64,000 nt of DNA. Origin: an uncultured Clostridia bacterium (lineage in GTDB: Bacteria > Bacillota > Clostridia > TANB77 > CAG-508). Location of the stretch: positions 1-64,000 of the forward strand of contig CAKPLT010000006.1 of the NCBI GenBank assembly GCA_934167755.1, in the 5' to 3' direction. Of the stretch, positions 44,104 to 52,285 are shown in pieces. Each line of letters opens with the position of its first letter. Positions within the stretch are counted from its first letter, which is position 1. The position numbers and the translations under genes were made by a program. The notes under the pieces were generated by a model. That model did not search any database, was not told the origin of the DNA, and saw only the letters and a program-made list of their open reading frames with translations.

Positions 44104-44157
44104 AAACTCTCCTTTCTTTTTTCTTTTGTCTTATCTATTATCAATTTTAGTAAAATC

Positions 44158-44186
44158 ATTATATACTCTTTTCCATTTTTTTCCAA
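44158..44186 (-). promoter_or_regulatory. promoter of the spoIIA operon
   Basis: Minus strand TTGGAA (44181-44186), 17 bp, TATAAT (44158-44163). In Bacillus this operon uses sigma-H; an overlapping sigma-H promoter cannot be excluded, but the sigma-A-like elements are the better match here. Confidence 0.55.
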
Positions 44187-44206
44187 GATTAAAAATTGAG
44201 AAGTTT

Positions 44207-44230
44207 TGTCGAATCCCAAAGTTTTCGACA
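44207..44230. promoter_or_regulatory. pair of inverted Spo0A boxes in the divergent spoIIA/unknown-gene region
   Basis: TGTCGAA (44207-44213) and its complement TTCGACA (44224-44230) face each other. They lie 21 bp upstream of the spoIIA -35 and 5 bp upstream of the -35 of the divergent gene. Spo0A activation of spoIIA is established in Bacillus; control of the divergent gene is inference. Confidence 0.65.
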
Positions 44231-44234
44231 AGAA

Positions 44235-44263
44235 TTTACTTTTTTATGTAAATATGTTATAAT
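44235..44263 (+). promoter_or_regulatory. promoter of the gene at 44308
   Basis: Plus strand TTTACT (44235-44240), 17 bp, TATAAT (44258-44263), directly after the Spo0A box pair. The weak -35 next to the boxes is what an activator-dependent promoter would look like. Confidence 0.55.
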
Positions 44264-44307
44264 ATATATGTAAGATTATTTATATATACATTAAGGAGGA
44301 AAAAAAC

Positions 44308-45054
44308 ATGAAAAAAGAAGTAGAAAAAAAAGCAGTACTTAATGAAGATTTAAATGAAGAACAATTAGATCTTCAGATACGGCAACTTATTCTAACAGCA
44401 AAAGAAGTTAACTGTAATGAACTTCAATTAGTTGAAAAAATATCTATGTATTGGAATAAAGTAAAACAGCCAGATAAAAAAGTTGAAAAAAATATTGATG
44501 ACAAAGCAGGTCAAACAGAAATTTTAAGCAAGGACGAGCAAAATTTTGCAAATAAACTTACTAAATTTTTAGAATATTATCAAAAAGATATTCTTTTTAC
44601 TGACACAGAATATTGGAAAGATAATTTTCAAGTATATAACACATCTGAAAGTTTTAATAATCGACTTGCCAACGAAAAAGTAATGCAGAAGGTAATTGGG
44701 GATAATTTTAATATCTTATTATCAATGTTTATATTATTTAATAGGAAACAAGCTATAAATCAAAAAAATATTAATTGTATAGTAAAACACACTCTTAAAT
44801 ATAAATATAGACCAGAATTCTCGGATATCTCAATTTCACCTTTATACATTTTCTTTTTTAACAAACTATATTTTCAATCCGAAACTGATTTACCTATTTT
44901 TTCCAAAAATGATCACATTGTTTGTATTGGTACCAGCATAGTGAACCGTTCAGGATTTAAAGAATTCGAAAAATCCAACTCAGGTTATTTTAGGAAAACA
45001 AAATCACGCGAAGTTGCTATTGCTGCTATTTGGTTTATTAACAACTACTTCTAA
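44308..45054 (+). CDS. unknown protein divergent from spoIIA
   Basis: A 248-codon gene with a good ribosome site (AAGGAGG) and a following terminator. The product is soluble-looking: an acidic/basic N-terminal helical third, a middle with aromatic residues (KFLEYYQKDILFTDTEYWKDNFQVY), possible amphipathic helices (ILLSMFILFNRKQ), and a C-terminal ESDL-type region ending VAIAAIWFINNYF. I recognise no family. Codon 25 is an in-frame CGG (ATA-CGG-CAA), one of only a handful in the window. Its placement at Spo0A boxes suggests a sporulation-time role, unproven. Confidence 0.7.
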   Translation: MKKEVEKKAVLNEDLNEEQLDLQIRQLILTAKEVNCNELQLVEKISMYWNKVKQPDKKVEKNIDDKAGQTEILSKDEQNFANKLTKFLEYYQKDILFTDTEYWKDNFQVYNTSESFNNRLANEKVMQKVIGDNFNILLSMFILFNRKQAINQKNINCIVKHTLKYKYRPEFSDISISPLYIFFFNKLYFQSETDLPIFSKNDHIVCIGTSIVNRSGFKEFEKSNSGYFRKTKSREVAIAAIWFINNYF

Positions 45055-45062
45055 CTCTTGCA

Positions 45063-45089
45063 AAAAAGGTCTCAAATCGAGACCTTTTT
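45063..45089. terminator. bidirectional terminator
   Basis: AAAAAGGTCTC (45063-45073) and GAGACCTTTTT (45079-45089) form an 11-bp stem with A and T tracts on both sides, between the convergent unknown gene and dtd. Confidence 0.85.
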
Positions 45090-45113
45090 CATATTATTAC
45101 ATAAGTATATATT

Positions 45114-45551
45114 TTATTTTTCAATAATAATTGTCACTGGACCATCATTTAATAATTCTACCTTCATATCAGCACCAAAAATTCCCTTTTCAACTTCTAT
45201 TCCATTTTTTGCACACTCATCACAAAAATATTCATATAAAGGTATTGCTTCTTCTGATCTTGCAGCCTCAGTAAAACTTGGTCTATTGCCATCATTACAA
45301 TTTCCATACAATGTAAATTGAGATACTATAAGCAATTTTCCATCAACATCTTTTAATGATAAATTCATTTTATCATTTTCATCTGTAAACACTCTTAAAT
45401 TACATACTTTTTTAACCAAATAATCAGCTTGTTCTTTTGTATCTCCAACTTTAATCCCTATTAATACTAAAAAACCTTTATCAATTTTTCCAACTATTTC
45501 TTCATGTACTTTTACACTTGCATTTTTTACTCTTTGAATTACTAATTTCAT
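45114..45551 (-). CDS. dtd: D-aminoacyl-tRNA deacylase
   Basis: DTD removes D-amino acids from mischarged tRNA. The 145-residue protein has the normal start MKLVIQRVKNASVKV, the conserved SQFTLYGNCNDGNRPSF loop and the C-terminal NDGPVTIIIE (Gly-Pro motif). I place the start at 45551, behind GCGGAGGT; the frame is open further upstream but runs through a palindrome (TGTCCCT/AGGGACA) and into the end of the next gene. Confidence 0.94.
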   Translation of the reverse strand: MKLVIQRVKNASVKVHEEIVGKIDKGFLVLIGIKVGDTKEQADYLVKKVCNLRVFTDENDKMNLSLKDVDGKLLIVSQFTLYGNCNDGNRPSFTEAARSEEAIPLYEYFCDECAKNGIEVEKGIFGADMKVELLNDGPVTIIIEK

Positions 45552-45588
45552 TTTTGCTACCTCCGCATCTTTCTTATAATACAATAAA

Positions 45589-45608
45589 TGTCCCTTAAAA
45601 TAGGGACA
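45589..45608. repeat. short palindrome in the dtd leader
   Basis: TGTCCCT (45589-45595) and AGGGACA (45602-45608) with a 6-nt loop. The sequence resembles the GGGACA words of the larger palindromes and may be a decayed copy. Confidence 0.45.
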
Positions 45609-45624
45609 CCTGCTTATACTATTA

Positions 45625-46248
45625 TTATTGTTGATTTTGTTGTGGTTCACCTTCCTGTTTTGCATTCTCCTGTGTTTCCACTGCCATTACTTCTGTAACT
45701 TTTTCAACAGTATTTTCTCCTTGATTATCTTCTACTGCTTCTTTTGCTCCATCATCTTCATTTATCTCATCTGAAGAATTATTATCTTCCTTTGAACATT
45801 CAGAACAATTTGTTTCTTCTGAATTACTAGAACTTTCAGAATTATTTTCCACATTTACAATTTCAGCTTCTTTAACTTCAATTTCTGGTTGTTTTGCACC
45901 ACATTTTGGACAATATGTATTATCCAATTCAATTTCAGCATGGCAATTTTCACATTGTTTCTTTTCTTTCAATTCTAATATTGTTTTTAAACATGTTTCA
46001 ATTTCTGCTGATAGTACATCAATTTTTGTGCATTCTTCTTCTAATTCTGTTTTTATATCAATATTTTCTTCTCTAATATGTTTTTCATAAACTTTTTTTC
46101 CTATTTCTTTGTATATGTCATTAATATTTGATTTATTCTCATTTATTTTCATTCTTAATTTTGCCTCTTTAGCAATTTTGCTTGTTTTTTCTGCAGTTAC
46201 ATCATATGCTTTACTTGCTTTTTTACCTAAATTATCAAAAAATCCCAT
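45625..46248 (-). CDS. zinc-ribbon protein with helical N-terminus and acidic tail
   Basis: A 207-residue soluble protein. The N-terminal half is helical and basic (FFDNLGKKASKAYDVTAEKTSKIAKEAKLRMKI, about 3-35), then a zinc ribbon CENCHAEIELDNTYCPKCGAKQ (CxxC-x12-CxxC, about residues 99-120), a further SECSKED pair and a Glu/Asn/Ser-rich tail. Such zinc-ribbon proteins are common in Firmicutes and have no defined function. It is downstream of gpsA and may be co-transcribed. Confidence 0.65.
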   Translation of the reverse strand: MGFFDNLGKKASKAYDVTAEKTSKIAKEAKLRMKINENKSNINDIYKEIGKKVYEKHIREENIDIKTELEEECTKIDVLSAEIETCLKTILELKEKKQCENCHAEIELDNTYCPKCGAKQPEIEVKEAEIVNVENNSESSSNSEETNCSECSKEDNNSSDEINEDDGAKEAVEDNQGENTVEKVTEVMAVETQENAKQEGEPQQNQQ

Positions 46249-46343
46249 TTTTCTTTCTTCCTTTCTAATAGTAAAAACTTGTTATTATACATATTTTTAA
46301 CCTTTTATTTTATTTCTATTCTAAAAATCATAACACAGCTTAA

Positions 46344-47330
46344 TTAAATTTCATTTTTTCTAGCCCTGTTCATTAAAGCATCAACAGCATCTTCTGGCTT
46401 TAGTCCCTTATATAAAATTCCATATACTGCTTCAACTATAGGCATTTCTATATTATGTAATTTTCCTAATTCATATGCTACTTCAATATTATCTATACTT
46501 TCAATAGTCATTCCAACTTCTTTTTTAGTTTCCTCTAAACTTAGTCCTTGACCTATTAATTTTCCAGCTTTTCTATTTCTACTATGTTCACTTAAGCATG
46601 TAACAATCAAATCACCAAGTCCACTTAAACCATATAAAGTATCTTTTTGACCTCCAAGAGCCACTCCAAGTCTAGAAAGTTCAGCTAATCCTCTTGTTAT
46701 TAAAGCTGCAAATGTATTATCACCAAGACCAATACCTGCTGCTACACCTGCACAGAAAGCTATTATATTTTTTAATGCTCCACCAAGTTCAACACCTTTT
46801 ACATCTTTAGAAGTATATATTCTCATCTTACTAGACATACATGTATCTTGAACTAGTTTTAAAACAGAATCATATTTTGATGCTACAACTAAAAGAGTTG
46901 GTGTAGCAACAGAAACCTCTTCTGCGTGGCTTGGTCCAGACAATACTGCAATTTTTGCATTTGGAATTTCTTCCTGAATAACTTCATCAAGTGTTAACAT
47001 ACTTTCTTTTTCAAAGCCTTTAGAACATATTACAATTGGTTGATTTTTAACATATTTTTTATATTCTTTTACAGTTTCTCTTGTAAATTTTGATGGTGTT
47101 ACATGTAATATAATATCTGTATCTTCTATTGCCTTTTTATAAGATGTTGTACATTCAATTCCATCTGGTATTACTATATTTGGCAAAAACTTGCATTTTC
47201 TTTCTTTATTAATTAAATCTTTTTCTTCTTCTGAAAATGACCAAAGCTTCACCTTGTTTCCTAGCTTTGCCAAGTGAATTGCAAGAGCAACTCCCCAACT
47301 ACCGCTTCCTATTATTGCTATATTTTTCAT
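46344..47330 (-). CDS. gpsA: glycerol-3-phosphate dehydrogenase [NAD(P)+]
   Basis: Makes sn-glycerol-3-phosphate for phospholipid synthesis. The 328-residue protein begins with a Rossmann site GSGSWGVALAIHLA, has VLSGPSHAEEV, the catalytic lysine region GVELGGALKNIIAFCAGVAAGIGLGDNT (about 191-218), and GLSGLGDLIVTCLSEHSRNRKAG. It lies 22 nt downstream of plsY, its functional partner. Confidence 0.95.
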   Translation of the reverse strand: MKNIAIIGSGSWGVALAIHLAKLGNKVKLWSFSEEEKDLINKERKCKFLPNIVIPDGIECTTSYKKAIEDTDIILHVTPSKFTRETVKEYKKYVKNQPIVICSKGFEKESMLTLDEVIQEEIPNAKIAVLSGPSHAEEVSVATPTLLVVASKYDSVLKLVQDTCMSSKMRIYTSKDVKGVELGGALKNIIAFCAGVAAGIGLGDNTFAALITRGLAELSRLGVALGGQKDTLYGLSGLGDLIVTCLSEHSRNRKAGKLIGQGLSLEETKKEVGMTIESIDNIEVAYELGKLHNIEMPIVEAVYGILYKGLKPEDAVDALMNRARKNEI

Positions 47331-47352
47331 TTCTTCCTCCTTAGTTTTTAAT

Positions 47353-47991
47353 TTATTTTTTCTTAAAACTTATTTTGTTTTCTGTTCCATTTAAAATTCT
47401 TTGTATGTTACTTCTATGATTAAATGCAACAATTAATGCCAAAATTATACTATATACAAAATAACTACTTCCATCTGATATTGTATAATTTGTATGTATA
47501 AATAATACTAATACTGGGAATAAAACAGCTGCACCAACTGACCCCATTGATACCATTTTTGTTAATGCCATTAAAACTAGTGCAAACACTAAACAAATTA
47601 ATCCAATTTTCCAATTAGTCATTAATAAAACTCCTAATGAAGTTGCAACACCTTTTCCACCTTTAAAGTTAAAAAATACTGGAAAAGTATGACCTACTAC
47701 AACAAGAATTCCTGCAATTTGTACTAATAATGATTTATCAGAATTTTTTGCAATTGCACCTACAATAATTGCAAATATTATTGCAGCTACACCTTTTAAC
47801 GCATCACACAAAAGAGTCAATACTGCGGCTTTTGTCCCTACAGATCTAAGCATGTTTGTTGCCCCTGCATTTCCACTTCCTTTTTCTCTTACATCAAATC
47901 CTGCCATTTTTTTGCTTATTATTACTGAAAAACTTACACTTCCTATTAAATATGCTACTAATGCTACTATTATATATGCTGCCATTTTCAT
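47353..47991 (-). CDS. plsY: glycerol-3-phosphate acyltransferase PlsY
   Basis: Integral membrane enzyme transferring acyl groups from acyl-phosphate to glycerol-3-phosphate. The 212-residue protein has about five helices and the three PlsY motifs: GSVSFSVIISK near the N-terminus, GSGNAGATNMLRSVG, and HTFPVFFNFKGGKGVATSLGV. The order der-plsY-gpsA is the common Firmicutes arrangement. A GGGACCGGGTACAT-type repeat separates it from der. Confidence 0.95.
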   Translation of the reverse strand: MKMAAYIIVALVAYLIGSVSFSVIISKKMAGFDVREKGSGNAGATNMLRSVGTKAAVLTLLCDALKGVAAIIFAIIVGAIAKNSDKSLLVQIAGILVVVGHTFPVFFNFKGGKGVATSLGVLLMTNWKIGLICLVFALVLMALTKMVSMGSVGAAVLFPVLVLFIHTNYTISDGSSYFVYSIILALIVAFNHRSNIQRILNGTENKISFKKK

Positions 47992-48004
47992 CTACTCCTT
48001 TCAT

Positions 48005-48069
48005 TGGGAAATTTTGTACCTGGTCCCAAATTTTCCCTAAATGGAAATTTAGGACCGGGTACATTTTTT
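48005..48069. repeat. imperfect palindrome of the GGGACCGGGTACAT type
   Basis: GGAAATTTTGTACCTGGTCC...and its partner GGACCGGGTACATTTTTTCC pair with several mismatches between der and plsY. It is a diverged copy of the 33-bp palindrome at 40403. Confidence 0.65.
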
Positions 48070-48074
48070 CCATT

Positions 48075-49409
48075 TTATCCTTCCATTTCTTTATCTAATT
48101 TTTCTCTTGCTATCATTCTAATTGGTGTTCCTTCTAGTCCAAACTCTTTTCTTAATTGGTTTATCAAATATCTTTGATACGAAAAGTGAAATAATTCCTT
48201 ATTATTAACAAATATTACAAATGTTGGTGGTTTTGTAGATACCTGTGTTCCATAAAATATCTTTAATCTCTTTCCTTTATCTGTTGGAGGTTGAACTAAT
48301 GCAATAGCTTCATTTATTACTTGATTTAATACAGATGTTGAAATTCTCTTTGCATTTTGTTCTGCGACATTGTTTATCATATTAAATAACTTGTCCACTC
48401 TTTGTCCTGTCTTTGCTGATATAAATATCATTGGCGCATATGATAAATATGATAATTTATTATATACTTCTTTTTTGTACTTTTCTAAAGTACCTGTTTC
48501 TTTTTCATATTCATCCCACTTGTTTACAACAATTATAACACCTTTTCCTGCTTCATGAGCTTCACCTGCAATTTTCGCATCTTGTTCTGTTACACCCTCT
48601 AAAGCATCTATCATCATCAAACATACATCAGCTCTTTCAATTGCTAATAATGTTCTCATAATACTAAACTTTTCTATCGACTCTGTTACTTTGCTCTTTC
48701 TTCTTATTCCAGCAGTATCTATCAATACATATTTTCCATAGTCATTTTCATATTCAGTATCAATCGCATCTCTTGTAGTTCCTGCAATCGAACTTACAAT
48801 TGTTCTATTTTGACCTAATATCTTATTTATTAATGATGATTTTCCTACATTTGGTTTTCCTATTACAGCAACTTTTATCCTGTCATCTTCATCTTCACCC
48901 TCTTGCTTTTCTGGGAATTTTTCGTATATTGCATCAAGTACATCTCCTATTCCTAAAGCATTTGCCGCTGACACAGGATGTGGTTCTCCTACTCCTAAAT
49001 TATAAAATTCATAAACATCATTTTTATCTCTACTCATATTATCAGCTTTGTTACAGACTAATACTACTGGTTTTTTTGATTTTTTTAACATTAATGCAAT
49101 TTCTTGATCCACAGCTGTTACACCTTGTTTTATATCAGTTAAAAATATTATTACATCAGCTATTTCAATAGCCATTTGTGCTTGTTGTCTCATTTGAGAT
49201 ATAATAATATCTTCTGATTCTGGTTCAATTCCAGCTGTATCAACTACTGTAAAATTTCTACCTCTCCAATTTGTTTCTGCATATACTCTATCTCTTGTTA
49301 CACCTGGTGTATCTTCAACTATTGATATTCGACTTCCTACTATATAATTGAAAAATGTTGATTTTCCTACATTTGGCTTTCCTATGATTGCAACTGTTGG
49401 TTTTCCCAT
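48075..49409 (-). CDS. der: ribosome biogenesis GTPase Der (EngA)
   Basis: Double-GTPase needed for 50S assembly. The 444 residues contain two G domains: GKPNVGKSTFFNYI with DTAGIEPES and NKAD, then GKPNVGKSSLINKI with DTAGIRRKSKV and NKWD, followed by the C-terminal KH-like domain (about 350-440, PPTFVIFVNNKELFHFSYQRYLINQLR). First gene of the der-plsY-gpsA group. Confidence 0.97.
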   Translation of the reverse strand: MGKPTVAIIGKPNVGKSTFFNYIVGSRISIVEDTPGVTRDRVYAETNWRGRNFTVVDTAGIEPESEDIIISQMRQQAQMAIEIADVIIFLTDIKQGVTAVDQEIALMLKKSKKPVVLVCNKADNMSRDKNDVYEFYNLGVGEPHPVSAANALGIGDVLDAIYEKFPEKQEGEDEDDRIKVAVIGKPNVGKSSLINKILGQNRTIVSSIAGTTRDAIDTEYENDYGKYVLIDTAGIRRKSKVTESIEKFSIMRTLLAIERADVCLMMIDALEGVTEQDAKIAGEAHEAGKGVIIVVNKWDEYEKETGTLEKYKKEVYNKLSYLSYAPMIFISAKTGQRVDKLFNMINNVAEQNAKRISTSVLNQVINEAIALVQPPTDKGKRLKIFYGTQVSTKPPTFVIFVNNKELFHFSYQRYLINQLRKEFGLEGTPIRMIAREKLDKEMEG

Positions 49410-49436
49410 CTCATTTCCTGCCTTTCATAATTTTGG

Positions 49437-49501
49437 GGAAATTTAGGACCAGGTACATTTTTTCCATTAATGGGAAATTTAGGACCGGGTACATTTTTTC
49501 C
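49437..49501. repeat. tandem direct copies of the GGGACCGGGTACAT repeat arm
   Basis: Two 29-bp direct copies, 49437-49465 and 49473-49501, differ at one base (GGACCAGGTACAT versus GGACCGGGTACAT) and have a 36-bp period. They are the same arm as at 40451 and 48051 but head to tail rather than inverted. Confidence 0.75.
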
Positions 49502-49527
49502 TTATTTTCATTTATATTTTACTATTT

Positions 49528-50154
49528 TCACCGCAAAATATCAAGTGTTTTACCATTTTTTTCTTTTAAAATCAAACTCCATAAAAATATACATACTAAA
49601 AATATTGCAATATTTTTTAAACAGTAAACCGCAATACTACTACAAATAGTTAAAACAATTATTATAGTTTTTGACACATTTTTTATAATGTTTTTTGATT
49701 TATCCTTTCCAAATTCTATATGTAAAATTCCTTTTATTATTCTTCCACCATCTAATGGATATAATGGTATTAAATTGAATACTGCTATTAATAAATTTGA
49801 ATATACTGCATCTTGTTTTTCTATATATGGAATATCAATATATGTAAAAATAACAACTAATATCATACTTAATATTGGTCCAACACTTGCAATAATTATT
49901 TTTTTTAATGTCAAAACATCTGCATTTTTTATACTTTTTTTATAATCTATAAAATTTGCTTTAAACGAACTGGAAAAACCACAAGGTAATATTTCTATTT
50001 TATCTGGTTTCATTTTTAGCATTAGCCCTGCTATAATATGTCCTAATTCATGCAAAAAAGAAAAAAACATAATTATCATATAAATCTTTATTTGATTAGT
50101 AAAATAAAATATTGCTAAAAAAATAAAGATTTTTAAATCTATTCTTATTTTCAA
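49528..50154 (-). CDS. spoIVFB: SpoIVFB-like intramembrane metalloprotease (M50)
   Basis: SpoIVFB cleaves pro-sigma-K in the mother cell. The 208-residue membrane protein has the zinc motif H35-E-L-G-H39 in a helix and the second motif LIPLYPLDGGRII (about 131-143). Four to six helices are predicted and there is no CBS domain. The upstream gene is spoIVFA-like, confirming identity. The last codon before the TGA stop is CGG (49531-49533): a +1 shift there would replace Arg-stop by Gly plus GENSKI-type residues and end at 49512. Confidence 0.85.
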   Translation of the reverse strand: MKIRIDLKIFIFLAIFYFTNQIKIYMIIMFFSFLHELGHIIAGLMLKMKPDKIEILPCGFSSSFKANFIDYKKSIKNADVLTLKKIIIASVGPILSMILVVIFTYIDIPYIEKQDAVYSNLLIAVFNLIPLYPLDGGRIIKGILHIEFGKDKSKNIIKNVSKTIIIVLTICSSIAVYCLKNIAIFLVCIFLWSLILKEKNGKTLDILR

Positions 50155-50190
50155 ATCTTCCTCCTAATATAATACATCTATATAAACTTT

Positions 50191-51135
50191 TTATAATTCC
50201 AAAACTAATTGTGGATTTACATATCTATCTTGATACCTAATTTCAAAATGCAGATGTGGTCCTGTTGTATTACCTGTTGAGCCAACTTCCGCTATTTCTT
50301 GTCCTTGCTTAATTGTATCACCTTCATTTACATTTAACTTACTACAATGTGCATATACTATAATAACATCACTTGTTTGAATTTTTAAATGTTTGCCATA
50401 ATCACCTGTTGTTGATGAAAGTATTACGGTTCCATCTGTTGCAGAAACAATTTTTGTTCCTGTCTCTGCTGCTATATCTGTACCTGTATGATTTTTAGGC
50501 ACTGTCTCAGTTGTTGGATTTCTCCATCCAAATGCTGAACTTATTTTTCCATTAACAGGTTTTATGAAACTAATTGTACTTTTTATATAATTTGCATCTT
50601 GTTCCATTTGTGATAATTCTTTTGTTTCATTTTCTTCTAAAGGGGCTATCATTTCTTCTGCTCCACCTATATTTTCATCATTATTTATTTCCTGATTCTT
50701 CGATTCTGTATTTTCTGCATTTTGTTCATTAGCATTTTCATTACTTATGTTTTCTCTCTGTTCATTTTCACTTTGTTGTTCTTCATTATTTTTGGGGCTT
50801 TCACTCTCTATAATTTTGTTATATGTATCTACTACTTTATTTGAAATTATTGAATACAATTCAATAAAATTTATATCTTGTGATAATATTTCTTTTGCTT
50901 TACTTGTAAAATCCGCTGAAAATATATAATTATTATTAACAATTAAATAAAATATTCCATAAATAATTAAACACCCAATAATTTGTCTAATCATTTTTCT
51001 TAATAATTTGATATTTTTCTTTTCATTTGGAATTCTCTTTAATGTTTCTCTTACAGGAACTTCTTGTTCTCTTCTTTTATAATATATTTCTTCTGCTCTT
51101 TTTATTTTATCTTCAACAGACATTGCTCTCTCCAT
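50191..51135 (-). CDS. spoIVFA: SpoIVFA-like membrane protein with LytM/M23 domain
   Basis: SpoIVFA anchors and regulates SpoIVFB. The 314-residue protein has a basic N-terminus (MSVEDKIKRAEEIYYKRREQE), one membrane helix (about 46-64), a long Asn/Glu-rich linker and a C-terminal M23 domain: GWRNPTTETVPKNHTGTDIAAETGTKIV, YGKHLKIQTSDVIIVYAHCSKL, GSTGNTTGPHLHFEIRYQDRYVNP. The H-x-x-x-D and HLHFE residues suggest active or recently active zinc binding, unlike Bacillus SpoIVFA. An ATG four codons in (51123) has the better ribosome site. Confidence 0.82.
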   Translation of the reverse strand: MERAMSVEDKIKRAEEIYYKRREQEVPVRETLKRIPNEKKNIKLLRKMIRQIIGCLIIYGIFYLIVNNNYIFSADFTSKAKEILSQDINFIELYSIISNKVVDTYNKIIESESPKNNEEQQSENEQRENISNENANEQNAENTESKNQEINNDENIGGAEEMIAPLEENETKELSQMEQDANYIKSTISFIKPVNGKISSAFGWRNPTTETVPKNHTGTDIAAETGTKIVSATDGTVILSSTTGDYGKHLKIQTSDVIIVYAHCSKLNVNEGDTIKQGQEIAEVGSTGNTTGPHLHFEIRYQDRYVNPQLVLEL

Positions 51136-51229
51136 ATTTTATTTAGCTCCCTTCTCATTATAAACTGCAAAAAACACTTTATCTACTGCATTTACTAATG
51201 TTTATGCATGTATAAAGTGTTTTATGTTA

Positions 51230-51571
51230 TTATATGAAATTTATTATAAGACTGATAACAAAAAGAATAGTTGAAATCATACTATAATATTTTAATCTTT
51301 TGTATTTTATTACTATACTTTTGTCATTCTTTTCATTTTTTTTCTTATTTTCTATTTTATTGATATAATCAGAAACAAGCATTTCGGCTTCTTTTAAAAT
51401 ACAATCTTTTGACTTGGTCTGAATTTCCATTGCATTCATTTTTTTTCCTTTTTCTATAAATTCTGTTTCTTTTACTCTTTGATTTTCTTTGAAAATAATT
51501 ATCGCTTCTTCTACCATATTTGATGGTAGATTTTTTAGTACTACCATATTTTTCATATCGCTTGATTCCAT
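51230..51571 (-). CDS. unknown small protein with C-terminal membrane anchor
   Basis: A 113-residue protein with an N-terminal helical part (VVLKNLPSNMVEEAIIIFKENQRVKE), a Lys/Glu-rich coiled-coil-like middle and one C-terminal membrane helix (about 95-113), giving a tail-anchored topology facing the cytoplasm. It lies between spoIVFA and the TasA-like cluster and is preceded by its own ribosome site (AAAGGAGTG). I do not recognise a family. Confidence 0.65.
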   Translation of the reverse strand: MESSDMKNMVVLKNLPSNMVEEAIIIFKENQRVKETEFIEKGKKMNAMEIQTKSKDCILKEAEMLVSDYINKIENKKKNEKNDKSIVIKYKRLKYYSMISTILFVISLIINFI

Positions 51572-51647
51572 TATATCACTCCTTTGTGAAATTTTATATT
51601 CTAATTTTTTCCACTTTAAGTAATTTTATACAAATTTTTCAAATTTG

Positions 51648-51797
51648 TTATTCACATTCTATTTCTGCAGCGGTTATTGTATAATTATATACATATTTTG
51701 CATAGCTTATTGTACTTATATTAATTATTATAGTGAAGATTGATATTAGAATTAAAATAATTTGAATCATAATTTTTTTTATTTTTTCTGTTAACAT
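51648..51797 (-). CDS. 49-residue exported peptide with SipW-type signal
   Basis: A short gene whose ATG shares a base with the upstream stop (TAATG). The product is a basic N-terminus, a hydrophobic helix (about 9-30) and then YAKYVYNYTITAAEIECE. The TISYAKY motif matches the HISYARY and GYTYARY cleavage-region motifs of the two preceding genes, so it looks like a truncated or miniature member of the same exported family. Function unknown. Confidence 0.6.
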   Translation of the reverse strand: MLTEKIKKIMIQIILILISIFTIIINISTISYAKYVYNYTITAAEIECE

Positions 51798-52282
51798 TAT
51801 ATTTTCTCCTGTTCTGCTTTCACTTTTATTTGTATATCTTCTTTTTTATCTAATCTGACCTTATCTATATTTATATATATTATTTTTATTTTGTAATTTT
51901 TCTCTACTCTTTCATTTGCATTTATTAAGATTGGTTCTGTTTTTGAGTTGTGCAATATAACTTGTTTTTCTTCATCATATAATTCAAATTGTAAATAATC
52001 TTCAAAATTTGAAACAATTTCTATTGTATATAAAAAACTTATTTCACTTACATTTGTTTTATTAAAGTTTTTAATTGAAAACTCATAAAAACCTATATTA
52101 TTTTCCTCATTTATTTTTATAATTTTTCCTTCTTCAATTTCTAAAATAGGGATAGCTATATCTTGCACAATATTTAAATTTTCTGTTTGTATATATCTTG
52201 CATAAGATATATGAGTTGAAAATAATAGCATATTTACTAATATTATTATAAAAAATTTTTTATTAGTTTCTATAATCTTCAT
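51797..52282 (-). CDS. camelysin/TasA-like exported protein
   Basis: The 161-residue protein has a signal peptide ending HISYARYIQ, followed by a beta-rich domain (LNIVQDIAIPILEIEEGKII, then FYEFSIKNFNKTNVSEISFLYTIEI) similar in plan to CalY/TasA-type proteins, where the mature domain begins with a strand describing a tense of IANF/IAxxxF and has NxxxVSE motifs. It follows the TasA-like gene by 3 nt. TasA family members form matrix fibres in Bacillus; function here is inferred. Confidence 0.6.
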   Translation of the reverse strand: MKIIETNKKFFIIILVNMLLFSTHISYARYIQTENLNIVQDIAIPILEIEEGKIIKINEENNIGFYEFSIKNFNKTNVSEISFLYTIEIVSNFEDYLQFELYDEEKQVILHNSKTEPILINANERVEKNYKIKIIYINIDKVRLDKKEDIQIKVKAEQEKI

Positions 52283-52285
52283 AAA

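Noticed and set aside
30481..44386. CGG reassigned to Trp or Gln throughout
   Set aside because: The three frameshift sites cannot be explained by reassignment, as the protein consensus needs a +1 shift; the two in-frame CGG codons outside are too few to infer an amino acid.
45552..45665. 38-codon extension of dtd
   Set aside because: It crosses a palindrome and the end of the neighbouring gene; the canonical DTD start has its own ribosome site.
49437..49501. CRISPR-like direct repeats
   Set aside because: Only two copies, spacer of 7 bp, and the same arm occurs as palindromes elsewhere; no cas genes.
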